From assembly GCA_920105805.1 (NCBI GenBank), contig CAKKTI010000007.1:89976-153975 (forward strand): a DNA stretch of 64,000 nucleotides, given 5' to 3'. Positions within the stretch are counted from its first letter, which is position 1; every line of letters begins with the position of its first letter. A program made the position numbers and the translations under genes. Positions 46,893 through 56,587 of the stretch are shown one piece after another. The stretch comes from Condylostoma magnum. Lineage: Eukaryota > Ciliophora > Heterotrichea > Heterotrichida > Condylostomatidae. The notes under the pieces are model-generated. The model did no database searches and was not told where the DNA came from. It saw only the letters and a list, made by a program, of their open reading frames with translations.

Positions 46893-47138
46893 ATTTTTTT
46901 GATAAAATCGATTATTCTATGCGAAATAAGTTGTTTTTGCAAAGTAATCGGTTATATGCATATTTAGTAGGTGGTATAAGCAAAAAGGCAATAAAGTGTA
47001 AAACCCTAAGCTATTTAAATTGAATAAATCATATTATATGAACATAGAGCACAATTTGTAAACTCTGGAAAACATTTTATTTACTTTAGATTCATTTTCT
47101 AACATAAAGCTTCCCTCTAATTAAAAGAACTATTATTA
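46893..47138. promoter_or_regulatory. Duplicated divergent intergenic region (left copy)
   Basis: This AT-rich gap between TMBIM copy A and the chimeric gene is clearly similar to 49235-49529 between TMBIM copy B and the nucleoside hydrolase. Shared stretches include AATCGATTATTCTATGCGAAATAAG here against the same with two changes there, and the block TCTAATTAAAAGAACTAT just before the start codon. The chimera therefore inherited the nucleoside-hydrolase promoter side. Confidence 0.75.
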
Positions 47139-47930
47139 ATGTCTTCAGAGCCTTTAGAAGCTTAAAAACTAGACATAAGGGATCAAATTTCTATAAACAG
47201 TACATTCGAGGAATTTAAGCCTACTTTAGTGTATCATTTAGCTGCGTTATTAAGTGTACATTGTGAAAAGAGTTCAGAAATGGCAAAACAAGTGAATATT
47301 GATAGCTACACTAGGATTATTGAGTTATGTGATTAATATAAGGCAAAGATATTTTGGCCTAGTTCAATAGCCTCGTATGGATCCTCCTCTCCTAAAATAC
47401 CAGGGTAACTGGAAATCATGAGGCCTAGCAGTATTTATGGAATTGGTAAAATATATGGGGAGTTGCTAGGAGAGTATTATCACAATAAAAATGGATTAGA
47501 CTTCAGATCACTGAGAGTTCCTATTGTAACTTCCTCTGCAATGCAATCCGCTGGGGGAAGTGCGGCGTTTACAGTTACAATGTTCAATGACTTACTCAAA
47601 AATAAGAAGACGGATATTCCTATAGAGCCAGATGTGAAAATGCCGTTAATTCATCTACCAGATTTGATTAATAACATATTAAATTTTATGGAAGCTGACA
47701 GTTAAAGGCTGAGATTTAGAACTTACACTCCACTTTCTGTGGGAATTTCAGTAAAAGATTATTGTGATGAGGTAATGAAATTATTTCCTGATTGTTAGTT
47801 GGAATATAAGCCAGATTTTAGAAGTAATATGGCACTAATAAAACAGAAGCTTGGGGGATTGGAATTTAGGCTAGATTTTGGACTAAAGGAAATAGTATAA
47901 GATATTTCCAGCATTATTAAGATTAAATTG
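47139..47930 (+). pseudogene. Chimeric, 5'-truncated threonine dehydrogenase copy
   Basis: The first 25 nt after ATG derive from the start of the nucleoside hydrolase gene; from about 47162 the sequence is a close copy of the threonine dehydrogenase at 52452 onward. About 45 N-terminal residues with the NAD-binding glycine loop are gone. The active YGIGK pair (Tyr, Lys) is still there. Near the end a roughly 20-nt deletion removes the SWP motif and a codon change removes the TAG stop of the parent. The frame remains in phase, and Gln codons differ (TAA here, CAG in the parent), but NAD binding should fail. Most likely a decaying or repurposed copy. The end given is the end of coding homology. 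Confidence 0.75.
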
Positions 47931-47981
47931 ATTGTTTTTATTCTTTTTAGACTAAGTCTTGTATTTATATTGAGTATATTT

Positions 47982-48269
47982 TTAGAGAATCTGAGAAATA
48001 TGGAGTTGGTTGATTTCATTGAATCTTAATAAAGGCCAGATACCCTAGACCAACTTCTACAAAATCTCTCAACATGGGATCCGTATAAGTGGCAATAAGG
48101 ATGAACCCAGGAAAGCCTGGCAAGATAATATTTATAAGAATTCCATAACTTTAAATCATAAAAGTTCCTACCTTGGATCAACCTCCACATCGTTGCACTG
48201 AAGGGGAATTTAAACGAACAACAGAAACTAATGCATGAAAAACAAACAGAATTGAAGTATTTCGAGTAG
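47982..48269 (+). pseudogene. 3' fragment of the USP25/28-type gene
   Basis: From TTAGAGAATCTGAG onward this is almost identical to the last 290 nt of the USP gene (45271-45564), with a 6-nt in-frame deletion (TCTCAA) and scattered substitutions. It is joined directly to the tail of the chimeric dehydrogenase copy, and the two coding phases agree. The fragment has no promoter or catalytic part. It marks the left border of the second duplication unit. Confidence 0.85.
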
Positions 48270-48289
48270 ATTAGCTAAATAGTTACTAA

Positions 48290-49234
48290 CTAGCCCCTGT
48301 TTCCTATCAGAGAAAGAATATATAGAAATAACCCGATAATGTCTATATAAAGCATGATTGATCCTAGTATGTAGTCATCGTAGGTTAGCTCCGCATATCT
48401 CCCTCCTGCTATCAGTTAGGTATCATACACTATAAAGAACGAATACACAAAAATAGCAAAAATACAGAAAAGCATGTGCACAAAGCTAGAGTAAAAGAAA
48501 ATCATGAACACTGAGAATAAGATTAGGGACACAATAAGAGCCCAAGCCATTCCTCCCATTGTTGTAAAGTCTTTCTTAGTCTTATAGGCATAGATTGTCA
48601 AAGCTATTGCAACTCCTAGAGCTATTACTGCGGCTACTAGGACAATTAGAGGTTCATAAAAGGCGCATACAAAGGCTACAATCCAAGTTTCACATAAAGT
48701 AAATGCGAATAATGCTATTACATTTCTCGGGAACTATTTAGCAAAGTTCCTCCTACAGAAAATAATAACTAGTAAGCCTATCATCAACAGAAAGCAAATG
48801 ACAGTTATAAGCCACATTTCAGCAACAAATTCTTGTATTGGCTCCACTAGAACTACAATAGTTGTCCAGATTGTAGTAATTAATAGTTATAAGCATAAGA
48901 ATGTATAAACTTTTCTTATAAAGTTGTTCCTGTCTTACCTTTCAGTATCAGAAAAGCCAAAATTTCCCTTAAGAACATCTTTGAAGCCGACTTTTTGCAT
49001 ATGTGTCAATGGCCTTGAATCTTATTGGTAATTTACATCTTATTATACAAGCATTTGAGGCTGCATTTGAGGTTGCATTTGGGGCTGCATTTGAGGAGGA
49101 TATTGGTTAGGTTCGGAATAGTAGCCCTATGCGGCCGGATTTGGATATCCCTATTAGTATTGATTAGGATAAGGCTACTGAAAGTTTTAAGGTGGGGGTG
49201 GAGGTGGAGGATTACCTGCAAATTATGACGACAT
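48290..49234 (-). CDS. TMBIM/Lifeguard membrane protein, copy B
   Basis: The protein has 314 residues. The N-terminus is the usual Pro/Gln/Tyr-rich head of Lifeguard proteins (GNPPPPPPPQNFQQPYPNQY; QYPPQMQPQMQPQMQPQM). Seven membrane helices follow, with TKKDFTTMGGMAWALIVSLI, YDTQLIAGGRYAELTYDDY and the family-type C-terminal helix SIMLYIDIIGLFLYILSLIG. It should act in ER or Golgi calcium homeostasis and stress survival. It is the more typical of two paralogues and probably keeps the ancestral role. Its upstream region is also duplicated. Confidence 0.9.
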
Positions 49235-49529
49235 TTTTATTATTATTAAATCGATTATTTTATACGAAATAAGCCACTGTTCTGTATATTGTGTAAAGTT
49301 GCCATAGATTAAATAGGTTTGATTTATTATTGCTAAGTAAAGGGTTATACGAGTTTTAAATAGGTAGTATAATAAAAAGACAATAAGCGTAGAATGGTAA
49401 ACGATTAATCTTGAATAAATTATATTTTATGAATATACAGTGTAATTTATAAGCCCTGAAAGACATTTTATCTACTTTCAATTCAATTCATTTTAAACCA
49501 AGAACTTCCTTCTAATTAAAAGGACTATA
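49235..49529. promoter_or_regulatory. Duplicated divergent intergenic region (right copy)
   Basis: About 295 nt, AT-rich, between the start codons of TMBIM copy B and the nucleoside hydrolase. It is similar over most of its length to 46893-47138. Conservation is best in the 60 nt before the hydrolase start and the 30 nt before the TMBIM start, which are candidate promoter elements. Confidence 0.65.
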
Positions 49530-50504
49530 ATGAATTTCTTCAAAGCCCTCAGAAGCCTCTCCACTAAAAGAAGCTTAATAATAGATACAGACGCAGGTGT
49601 AGATGATGCCTAAGCTCTTGTTCTTCTTTTATCCCAAAATACTTTAGACATAAAAGCTATTACCTGTGTGAATGGAAACATAAGCATTGATAAAGTAGTA
49701 TAAAATGTAACAGAAATCTGCAGAATATGCGACAGACCTGACATTCCTGTATACAAAGGCGCATCTGAGGCAATTATAGAGCCAACTTTTGGGGCAAGCA
49801 AGTACCATGGTGAAGATGGACTAGGAAACTACTGAGCAAAAACAAAATAAAAGCCTTCGTTTGAAAATCTTCACCAGAAGCATGCTTCTAATGCCATAAA
49901 CGACATATGTTCTAATTTCCCAGAAACAGAATTAGTTACCTTAGGCCCTCTTACAAATATAGCTTTGTCCTATAAATTAAACCCAGATTTAAAAATAAGT
50001 AAAATAGTAGGAATGGCTGGGACAATGCATGGGGATGGTAATTGTAAACCAGTCGGAGAGTTCAACATAGCTTAAGACCCAGAAGCAGCTTAAATAGTGT
50101 TTAGAAAATGCTAATAATTTGTCATGATTCCTTGGGAAACTATTTCACATATCAGCTAGACAATAACTGATGATATAATTAATCAATGATCCTGCAAAAA
50201 CACCCGCAAGAGCTAGTTTCTGGGTATTTTATGTGATCATTAAAAATCAATAGGCCATGTAAAGGTATGCGACTCCGTCCCAGCTGCTGTTGCTATAAAT
50301 CCTTCAATAATTACTAAAAAGCATACAAGATTTGTCGATATAGAACTCTAAGGTAATATTACTAGAGGAATGACAGTTGTCCATTGGGACAACTGAAACA
50401 AATTTAAACACGATCGTTGAAATATACCAAGAGAGCATGTTGATATTGTAGAAGAGATTAATACCGACCAATTCTGGGAGATGTTGATTGAATCAACTAA
50501 TTAG
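49530..50504 (+). CDS. Inosine-uridine preferring nucleoside hydrolase
   Basis: The protein has 324 residues. The calcium-binding motif DTDAGVDDAQA is at residues 20-30 and the family blocks TCVNGNIS, LVTLGPLTNIALSYKLNP and GMAGTMHGDGN follow, with VGEFNIAQDPEAAQIVF and the C-terminal Asp in CDSVPAAVAI. It splits the N-glycosidic bond of ribonucleosides for purine/pyrimidine salvage. The N-terminus (MNFFKALRSLSTKRSL) is basic and could be a mitochondrial signal. Stop is taken as TAG 50502-50504 because the next in-frame TAA would leave one base before the HMG start. Confidence 0.92.
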
Positions 50505-50529
50505 CACTAATTTACTAATACTATTTAAA

Positions 50530-50949
50530 ATGTCAAAATCTAAAAGTACCGCTCAAGTTGAGAAATATGCTCCTCCTAGACGACCTAAGTCTGGATATTT
50601 ACTGTTTAGTGAGGCAAATAGATAAAAATTGTAGGATGAGAACCCTGATATCAAAGGAAAAGAAATGATGTCACTATTAGGCAGAGAGTGGAAAAATTTA
50701 AGTGATTAGGAAAAGGAAACTTTCAATACCGAGGCTGGTAAAAATAGAAATTTGTATGAAAGATAGAAGAAGGAGTATGAGAAGTCTGGGTTTTATCATG
50801 ATTCTAAAGGAAATCCTGTTAAAGAACCTCTTGAAGGTATTAAGAGAAAAGCAAGTGTTTCACCTGCGCCGATTCATAAGAAGTAATCTAAAGGGAGAAA
50901 AGGTAAAACAGAGGAAAGCAAAGGTAGGAAGAAGGGAAAGAATGATTAG
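50530..50949 (+). CDS. HMG-box DNA-binding protein
   Basis: The protein has 139 residues. A single HMG box at residues 13-85: PPRRPKSGYLLFSEANRQKL, then IKGKEMMSLLGREWKNLSDQ and a Tyr/Lys-rich third helix (YERQKKEYEKSG). A basic Lys/Gly-rich tail (KGRKGKTEESKGRKKGKND) ends it. Such proteins bend DNA in chromatin without sequence preference. Stop TAG is followed by in-frame TAA. The gene is in the part lost from the left duplication unit. Confidence 0.92.
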
Positions 50950-51132
50950 TAATATTGTTATCTAAAATGTTGGGAAATATGATTGTACTATTGACTGGAG
51001 ATTATTTAAAAGCTAAGCCTATACAGCAATTATTAACTATTTTACTACAAAGTAAATTAAATCTAATCTGAATATACATAAATATCATTACACCTACTAA
51101 TACAACTTTCCCATATAAGTTTACTAAAACTA

Positions 51133-52305
51133 CTACTTCTTCTTTCCCTTTTTTCCTTTCCTTCCTTTTCTTCCCTTCTTTCTTCTTGTGGCAAACTCCT
51201 TGTATTTAAACCATTCCCTAATAATTGTTCTGCAAGCATTTAATTTTTTCTCATTTTCTTCTCTTTCAAGCCTTTATTTTTCCTCTCTTTCTCTTTCCTC
51301 TTATTCCTGTCTTAGTTATTCTTATTTAGCATTTTCTATTTTATTATTAAGATCATTAAGATGCTCTTTAGCAATATCCTTTTTATTAGTAACTTCTACT
51401 ATTTGTTCATTCAGCTCATTAGTGTCTACATCATATTTCTCTTTCCAGTTCTCCAGATCTTGTTTCATCTTCTCAGCTTAATCATTAACAAATCTTTCTA
51501 ACCTCTAATGAACCTTTTCTTCTATTTCCTATTTAAATTTTACCTTTTTCTTTAAAAGTTGATAATAAATCTCTTACTTTCTCTTTAAACGTTGCTTTGC
51601 TTTTCTTATAGTATTTTCATTTTTGGCTTGTTGAGTCTTATTTTCATAATTAATCTTAAACTTCTTAATTTTTTCAGCCTCAATTACTTATTCTCTCAGG
51701 TTGTTTATTTAATCTTAGTAATCCTTTGATTCCTTTTAATACTCCTACTTTTCTTATTAGAAATCTTCCTATAATTGTTTTACATTTGTTGTAGTTTCCT
51801 TTTCCTTAATTTTCTTCCTAGGTAGTAAATCTTGCTCTTAAATTTTTTCAGTTATTTAAAAAGCAAAGGAGTGATAATTACATTAATAAAGATCTTTTTT
51901 CAAATGCTCCAGCATTCCTACTAATTCCTACCTATCTCTTTATATTTTTAAAAGATTGCCTTATAAATTAGGATTATCCTTTAAAACCCTTACTAACTGC
52001 TTAGTATTTTCCCTTAAAGAATGCGCTACTCCTCTAATATCTTCCTTTACTTCTAAAAATTCTCTCTTTTAAGAAATACCAGTAAGCTATGCTCTTTAGC
52101 TGACTAACTATCCATATCTTTATTCTAATGACCTTTATTCTGATATAATTCGAGAGATTTCATCTCCCATCATCTCTGACATTTCATCATCGCCTCCAGT
52201 TTTAAGAGTTTACATTACAGTAGCTAAAAATTATAATTTTTTTACAGTATCATCAAGGATCACTTGGACCCGGAATGCCTCGTGAGGCTTCATAGGAGTT
52301 TCCAT
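51133..52305 (-). CDS. DRC9/IQCG-like coiled-coil protein
   Basis: The protein has 390 residues. A helical head (FRVQVILDDTVKKLQFLATV) is followed by HSLRENTKQLVRVLKDNPNL and LLKIQRDRQELVGMLEHL, which look like the conserved NPN block of the dynein regulatory complex protein DRC9 (IQCG). A long coiled coil covers residues 150-340. The end is an IQ-like helix (CRTIIREWFKYKEFATRRKK) with a Gly/Lys tail. DRC9 is part of the nexin link between ciliary doublets. The exact subunit name is less sure than the family type. Two tandem TAG stops; its start codon is 9 nt from the threonine dehydrogenase start. Confidence 0.7.
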
Positions 52306-52314
52306 TTTGTATAA

Positions 52315-53238
52315 ATGGCTTAAAGAATTTTAGTAACTGGAGGACTTGGCTAGATCAGCAAAAATTTGATGAAAAGACTCACTGATGTGCATGGATTTTA
52401 GAATGTACTGATTACTGATATATAGGATTAGGGCCCTGAGGGATTCCAGTATTAAAAACTAGACATAAGGGATCAAATTTCTATAAATTCTACATTCGAG
52501 GAATTTAAGCCTACTTAAGTATATCATTTAGCTGCGTTATTAAGTGCACATTGTGAAAAGAGCCCAGAAATGGCTAAACAAGTGAATATTGATAGCTACA
52601 CTAAGATTATTGAGCTATGTGATCAGTATAAGGCAAAGATCTTCTGGCCTAGTTCAATAGCCTCATATGGATCCTCCTCTCCTAAAATACCAGGGTAATT
52701 GGAAATCATGAGACCTAGCAGTATTTATGGAATTGGTAAAATATATGGGGAGTTGCTAGGAGAGTATTATCATAGTAAAAGTGGACTAGACTTTCGATCA
52801 CTGAGAGTTCCTATTGTAACTTCCTCTGCAATGCAATCAGCTGGGGGAAGTGCGGCGTTTACAGTTACAATGTTCAATGATTTACTCAAAAATAAGAAGA
52901 CGGATATTCCTATAGAACCAGATGTGAAAATGCCGTTAATACATCTACCAGATTTGATTAATAACATATTAAATTTTATGGAAGCTGATAGTGAAAGGCT
53001 GAGATTTAGAACTTACACTCCACTTTCTGTGGGAGTTTCAGTAAAAGATTATTGTGATGAGGTTATGAAATTATTTCCTGATTGTTAGTTGGAATATAAG
53101 CCAGATTTTAGAAGTAATATTGTGAGATCTTGGCCTGATGGAACTAATGGGACAGAAGCTTAAGAAGATTGGGAATGTAGGCTAGATTTCGGACTGAAGG
53201 AAATAGTAGAAGACATTTTTAGTAATATTAAAAATTAG
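52315..53238 (+). CDS. L-threonine 3-dehydrogenase (SDR/epimerase type)
   Basis: The protein has 307 residues. It has a Rossmann start ILVTGGLGQISKNL (the third Gly of the loop is Ser), then LDIRD, VYHLAALLSAHCEK, IFWPSSIASYGSSSP, the catalytic pair YGIGKIYGE, and the C-terminal RSWPDGTNG motif of this family. It oxidises threonine to 2-amino-3-ketobutyrate with NAD. It is the intact parent of the truncated copy at 47.16-47.93 kb. The start codon lies 9 nt from the divergent DRC9-like start; the stop is 90 nt from the convergent C2 gene. Confidence 0.9.
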
Positions 53239-53328
53239 ATTTATTGCTTTTATAGGTGAAATATTGTATTGAGTATTTTAAAACTATTTAAGTTAAACTT
53301 TATAGTTAATACTTTTGTTTTATCTATA

Positions 53329-54381
53329 CTAATAACCAGGTGGGGGAGGAGGTGGTAAATGTTCTTGATTTTATGGTACTCCTTGTGGAGGCATTTGTTC
53401 CTATTAAGGATACATATTCGCTTGTATACCTTAGGGAAGAAATTGTTATTGGAATCCCTATGGTGGGAATTATTATAATAATCCCTATGGTGGTCCTTAA
53501 TATCCTTGGGGAGGTCCTTGATATCCTTGGGGAGGTGCTGGATATCCTTGGGGAGGTCCTTGATATCCTTGGGGTGGTCCTTAATATCCTTGGGGTGGTC
53601 CTTAATATCCTTGGGGAGGAGCTGGATATCCTTGGGGAGGAGCTGGATATCCTTGGGGAGGAGCTGGATATCCTTGGGGAGGAGCTGGATATCCTTGAGG
53701 AGGCCCTTAATATCCTTGGGGAGGTCCTTGATATCCTTAGGGTGGTCCTTAATATCCTTGGGGAGGTCCTTAATATCCTTAGGGTGGATAACTAGGAGGT
53801 TAATTAGGTATTTATCCATATCCAGGCTACTAAGTCATGCTTTGCTGAACCATCGGAGTTATCATTGAATGTAAAGGTTGTTAATAGGTCTACTGATATT
53901 AAAAGTTCTAAGGAGGTAATTGCTGCATGCCTTACTAAGGAGGATAACTAGGAGGGGGTTATGAATATTAGGCTATAGGTTACTAGAATTATGCTTATGT
54001 ACTCATGTTTTACTATTCATATTTCAACTCCATTCTGAGTTATCCTGACTATTTTCCTTTATACTGTATCACAAATCATTAATTAATTTGGCCTTACTAT
54101 CTCACTTATTAAACTGGAACTGTAGTTGAGCCTACTAAATCATCAGCACTTGCTGTGTCTGCATCTCAGACTTCAACAGTCAGTAAATCTTCTGTTCCAA
54201 TATTAAATGTTAAAACATCCTTTCAGGATGGAAATTTACCACCAGAATGGTGGGTAGCTGTTCTGAATTTCTAGCCTCCCAATTTTGCAACAACATAAGG
54301 GTCCATCTTTCCGAAAAATTCAGTGTCTCGTGTAAGTTTTGCAGTCAAAGGTTTGACTATCAGTACTTAAGCTTAAGCCAT
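53329..54381 (-). CDS. C2-domain protein with PPQGY repeats
   Basis: The protein has 350 residues. Residues 1-125 form a C2 domain: MAQAQVLIVKPLTAKLTRDT, then KMDPYVVAKLGGQKFRT (the DPYV calcium-loop motif), WKDVLTFNIG and VEVWDADTASADDLVGS. The rest is Pro/Gln/Gly/Tyr-rich: first loose QQP and YPP runs, then about 15 copies of a seven-residue unit GYQGPPQ or GYPAPPQ, ending PPPPPGY. C2 domains bind acidic phospholipids, often with calcium; the tail may drive phase separation or membrane adhesion, which is inference. Many repeat Gln are TAA. Confidence 0.85.
53490..53790 (-). repeat. 21-nt tandem repeat array
   Basis: About 14-15 units of 21 nt such as GGATATCCTTGGGGAGGAGCT (plus strand), each coding seven residues of the C2 protein tail. 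Variants cluster: adjacent units are more alike than distant ones, which points to recent unequal exchange. Both strands of this array produce long artificial ORFs that are not genes. Confidence 0.9.
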
Positions 54382-54537
54382 TTTAAATTATATTTTAGGG
54401 GTAACTGATTTATCATAAGATTAACTTGATGTATGTTCAGGCCATGAAATCAGCTACTTGTTTGATTATTTGACATAATTTTAAGGATTTCTTATTCCAT
54501 TGCTTTCTTAAGTACTGAATATATTTTCTTATGATCT

Positions 54538-55224
54538 CTAAGACTGTAATAAATGTACTTAATTGTTGTAATGATATTTCTACTCTAATGATGGAGAAAT
54601 ACTTCTTTTTCTATTTCTTCTCATTCAGCCAGGAGATAAATCGCTTGATCACTATACATTGTATTTACTTTGATTTTATACTGGAGTAAATTTCCCTGGT
54701 CTTTTATTACGATTTCTACTGACTGGACTCACTATAATTAATCCGTTTTACTTACTAAGTATAGTAATATCTTTATTAAATTAAGGCAAAGCTTGCTTAT
54801 CAGATTTGTGTTATATATACTGGTCTTTAAAGCATTTCCCAAAATTTCTGGGCTGGATTTCTTGTTATTTATTATGCTGCTTGCTTTAAATTTATTTCTA
54901 TGCTTTAAAATCTTCTGTATTTACATTATTATTCATTTATTGTTTTCCTATAATGTTACTATAAAATAAAGGGTCAGCATACATTTTATTTTTGTATTTT
55001 TGGGCAATATTTAGATTAGGAGCATAAATTCCATCATTTTAGTAAGGTCTTAGTATATTTTATTTTCCAAAATCTCTGTAGTTAAACCTTAAATCATCCT
55101 TATTATGAGGTGTATTGGTAATTTTTATCTACAGTTTACTTTATTTTACCGGATTTCTATCAATTATACTGCCTGATGGATCATTTCTATAACTAATACA
55201 ACTATTTCCACTATAATCTGACAT
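54538..55224 (-). CDS. Hypothetical protein, 228 residues
   Basis: No family recognised. It starts MSDYSGNSCISYRNDPSGS and is rich in Asn, Lys, Gln and Tyr; a middle segment reads YKNKMYADPLFYSNIIG. The end is basic (RNRNKRPGKFTPVQ; MRRNRKRSISPS). It resembles ciliate ciliary or microtubule-inner proteins in composition. The stop is taken as TAG; the gap of 156 nt to the C2 gene start is enough for both UTR and promoter. Confidence 0.5.
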
Positions 55225-55483
55225 TTTATAACTTTTTAACTAGCTATTGTATAAATTACTGTATAATTTATTCGGCTTGAGTTGAAACTGCTGTTATTAA
55301 ATTAGCAGTATTTAAATAAGAAGCTTTAACTAGATAGATTTACACTAAAAATGATCAATAATATTACAAGAATGACAGCAATAATTTAGTTAAGTATTTA
55401 GTAAATTGTACTGAAAGGAGATCTAAAAATTAATGTTTATATTACTAACTTTCAATTTCTGATTTTTAGGTTATATTTATTTA

Positions 55484-55891
55484 ATGGGGAATTGTTGCGG
55501 AAGAAATTAACATTTACTACGAGTTAAAACATTATAAGGCGAAGTAAAATAATGTAATACCTGCAATAGATAAGGAGCTATTTAACTAATATGCGGCTGT
55601 CATATTGATGAGAAATGCTTTAACATTTTGATTCATAAATTTGTAGGAAAAGAAGTTTGCTGTGCTTTTCATGGATATACTATAAGTAATGTGAATGAAA
55701 TATTGAATCAATTTAGGAATGAGAATCCAATAGCTAATAGAACTTTTTAATGATTAGATTATTGCTTCTATATTTTTATTAAAACATTGACTTTTATAAT
55801 TATTACAGTTTTTTCTCTTAACATAACTATAATTGATTTGTATCTTTTATTGTGCTGTAAATTAAGATCAGTAGATAAATATAGAATATAA
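55484..55891 (+). CDS. Small MGNCC Cys-rich membrane protein
   Basis: The protein has 135 residues. N-terminus MGNCCGRN is a myristoyl/palmitoyl-type signal. It is followed by a Cys/His cluster, QCNTCNRQGAIQLICGCHID and EKCF, and later VCCAFHGY, which could form a small zinc fold. The C-terminal part has a membrane helix (FIKTLTFIIITVFSLNITII) and a further hydrophobic stretch. Trp in FQWLDY is TGA. No family recognised. The stop lies 12 nt from the stop of the convergent gene. Confidence 0.55.
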
Positions 55892-55903
55892 TGGTTAAAA
55901 TTA

Positions 55904-56587
55904 TTAATGGAATAAATATTGAAGAATTACTAAGGAATTTATCTTACACTAATAATATGATATCTGTTCTTTGATAAAAAATTGCATTAAATTTAGTAAA
56001 TTGTAAATTAGATATCACAACCCATTTCTAGGTAGTTATCCCCTCTAACTACTTTTCAAGTGCCCCTGGAATCTTAATAATATATCTTAAATAATCAAAA
56101 TTAAAATTTAAAAACTTTATTCAAACTATTAAAATTCTTTTTGGGTCTATTTAATAGGGCTCCCCTTTACTTATGCATTAAAAGGGATATATCAGCACAG
56201 ATTTTTATGAAAGGAAGGAATGATTATAAATGGATCAAGGTCATCAATTATAACTGTTTCCTCATTTTAGTAGCATAACTTATCTAAGTCCTTTAAGTAA
56301 AATTCTGGGAGAATAATCCTTGCTCCATTATATTGATCAACTCTAGGTGATTCCCAAATGATCAAACTCATCTAAGCATTCAATCTAAATAACCTCTTTT
56401 GCATTCTAATGCATTTGATTCACTTATTCTTTTCAATTTATTATCCGGAATCTGTTATCATAAAAGTCTCATACGTTAAATTGTTATTAGATCCTTAGTC
56501 ACTTAACTAATTGCCCTCTTATTTAGTTTAGTCCCCTTTTTTACAATAGAGAGGCTTATTCAGGGGTTCCAAAATAAGTTTCAACAT
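55904..56587 (-). CDS. Hypothetical protein, 227 residues
   Basis: No family recognised. Protein-like blocks include YETFMITDSGQQIEKNKWIK, LIIWESPRVDQYNGARIILP and FYLKDLDKLC with EETVIIDDLDPFIIIPSFHK. The mixture of strands and helices looks like a folded domain. The C-terminal 80 residues are more Gln-rich and less sure. The frame was chosen over the opposite strand by its sparing use of TAA/TAG/TGA in the first two-thirds and its tight convergent end. Confidence 0.5.

Noticed and set aside
46373-47023. Forward frame rich in VPVPDPVVF repeats
   Set aside because: It is antisense to the Gln/Glu repeat head of TMBIM copy A; the minus frame continues into a true membrane domain.
47139-47930. 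A second working threonine dehydrogenase
   Set aside because: The NAD-binding loop and the SWP motif are lost and the first codons come from another gene.
50505-50528. TAA at 50526 as the end of nucleoside hydrolase
   Set aside because: It leaves one base before the HMG start; TAG at 50502 is in frame and gives normal spacing.
53250-53868. Long open frames on both strands with repeated PKDIKDL, ILGEVLD or ISLGRS units
   Set aside because: They are off-frame readings of the 21-nt repeat that codes PPQGY units of the C2 protein.
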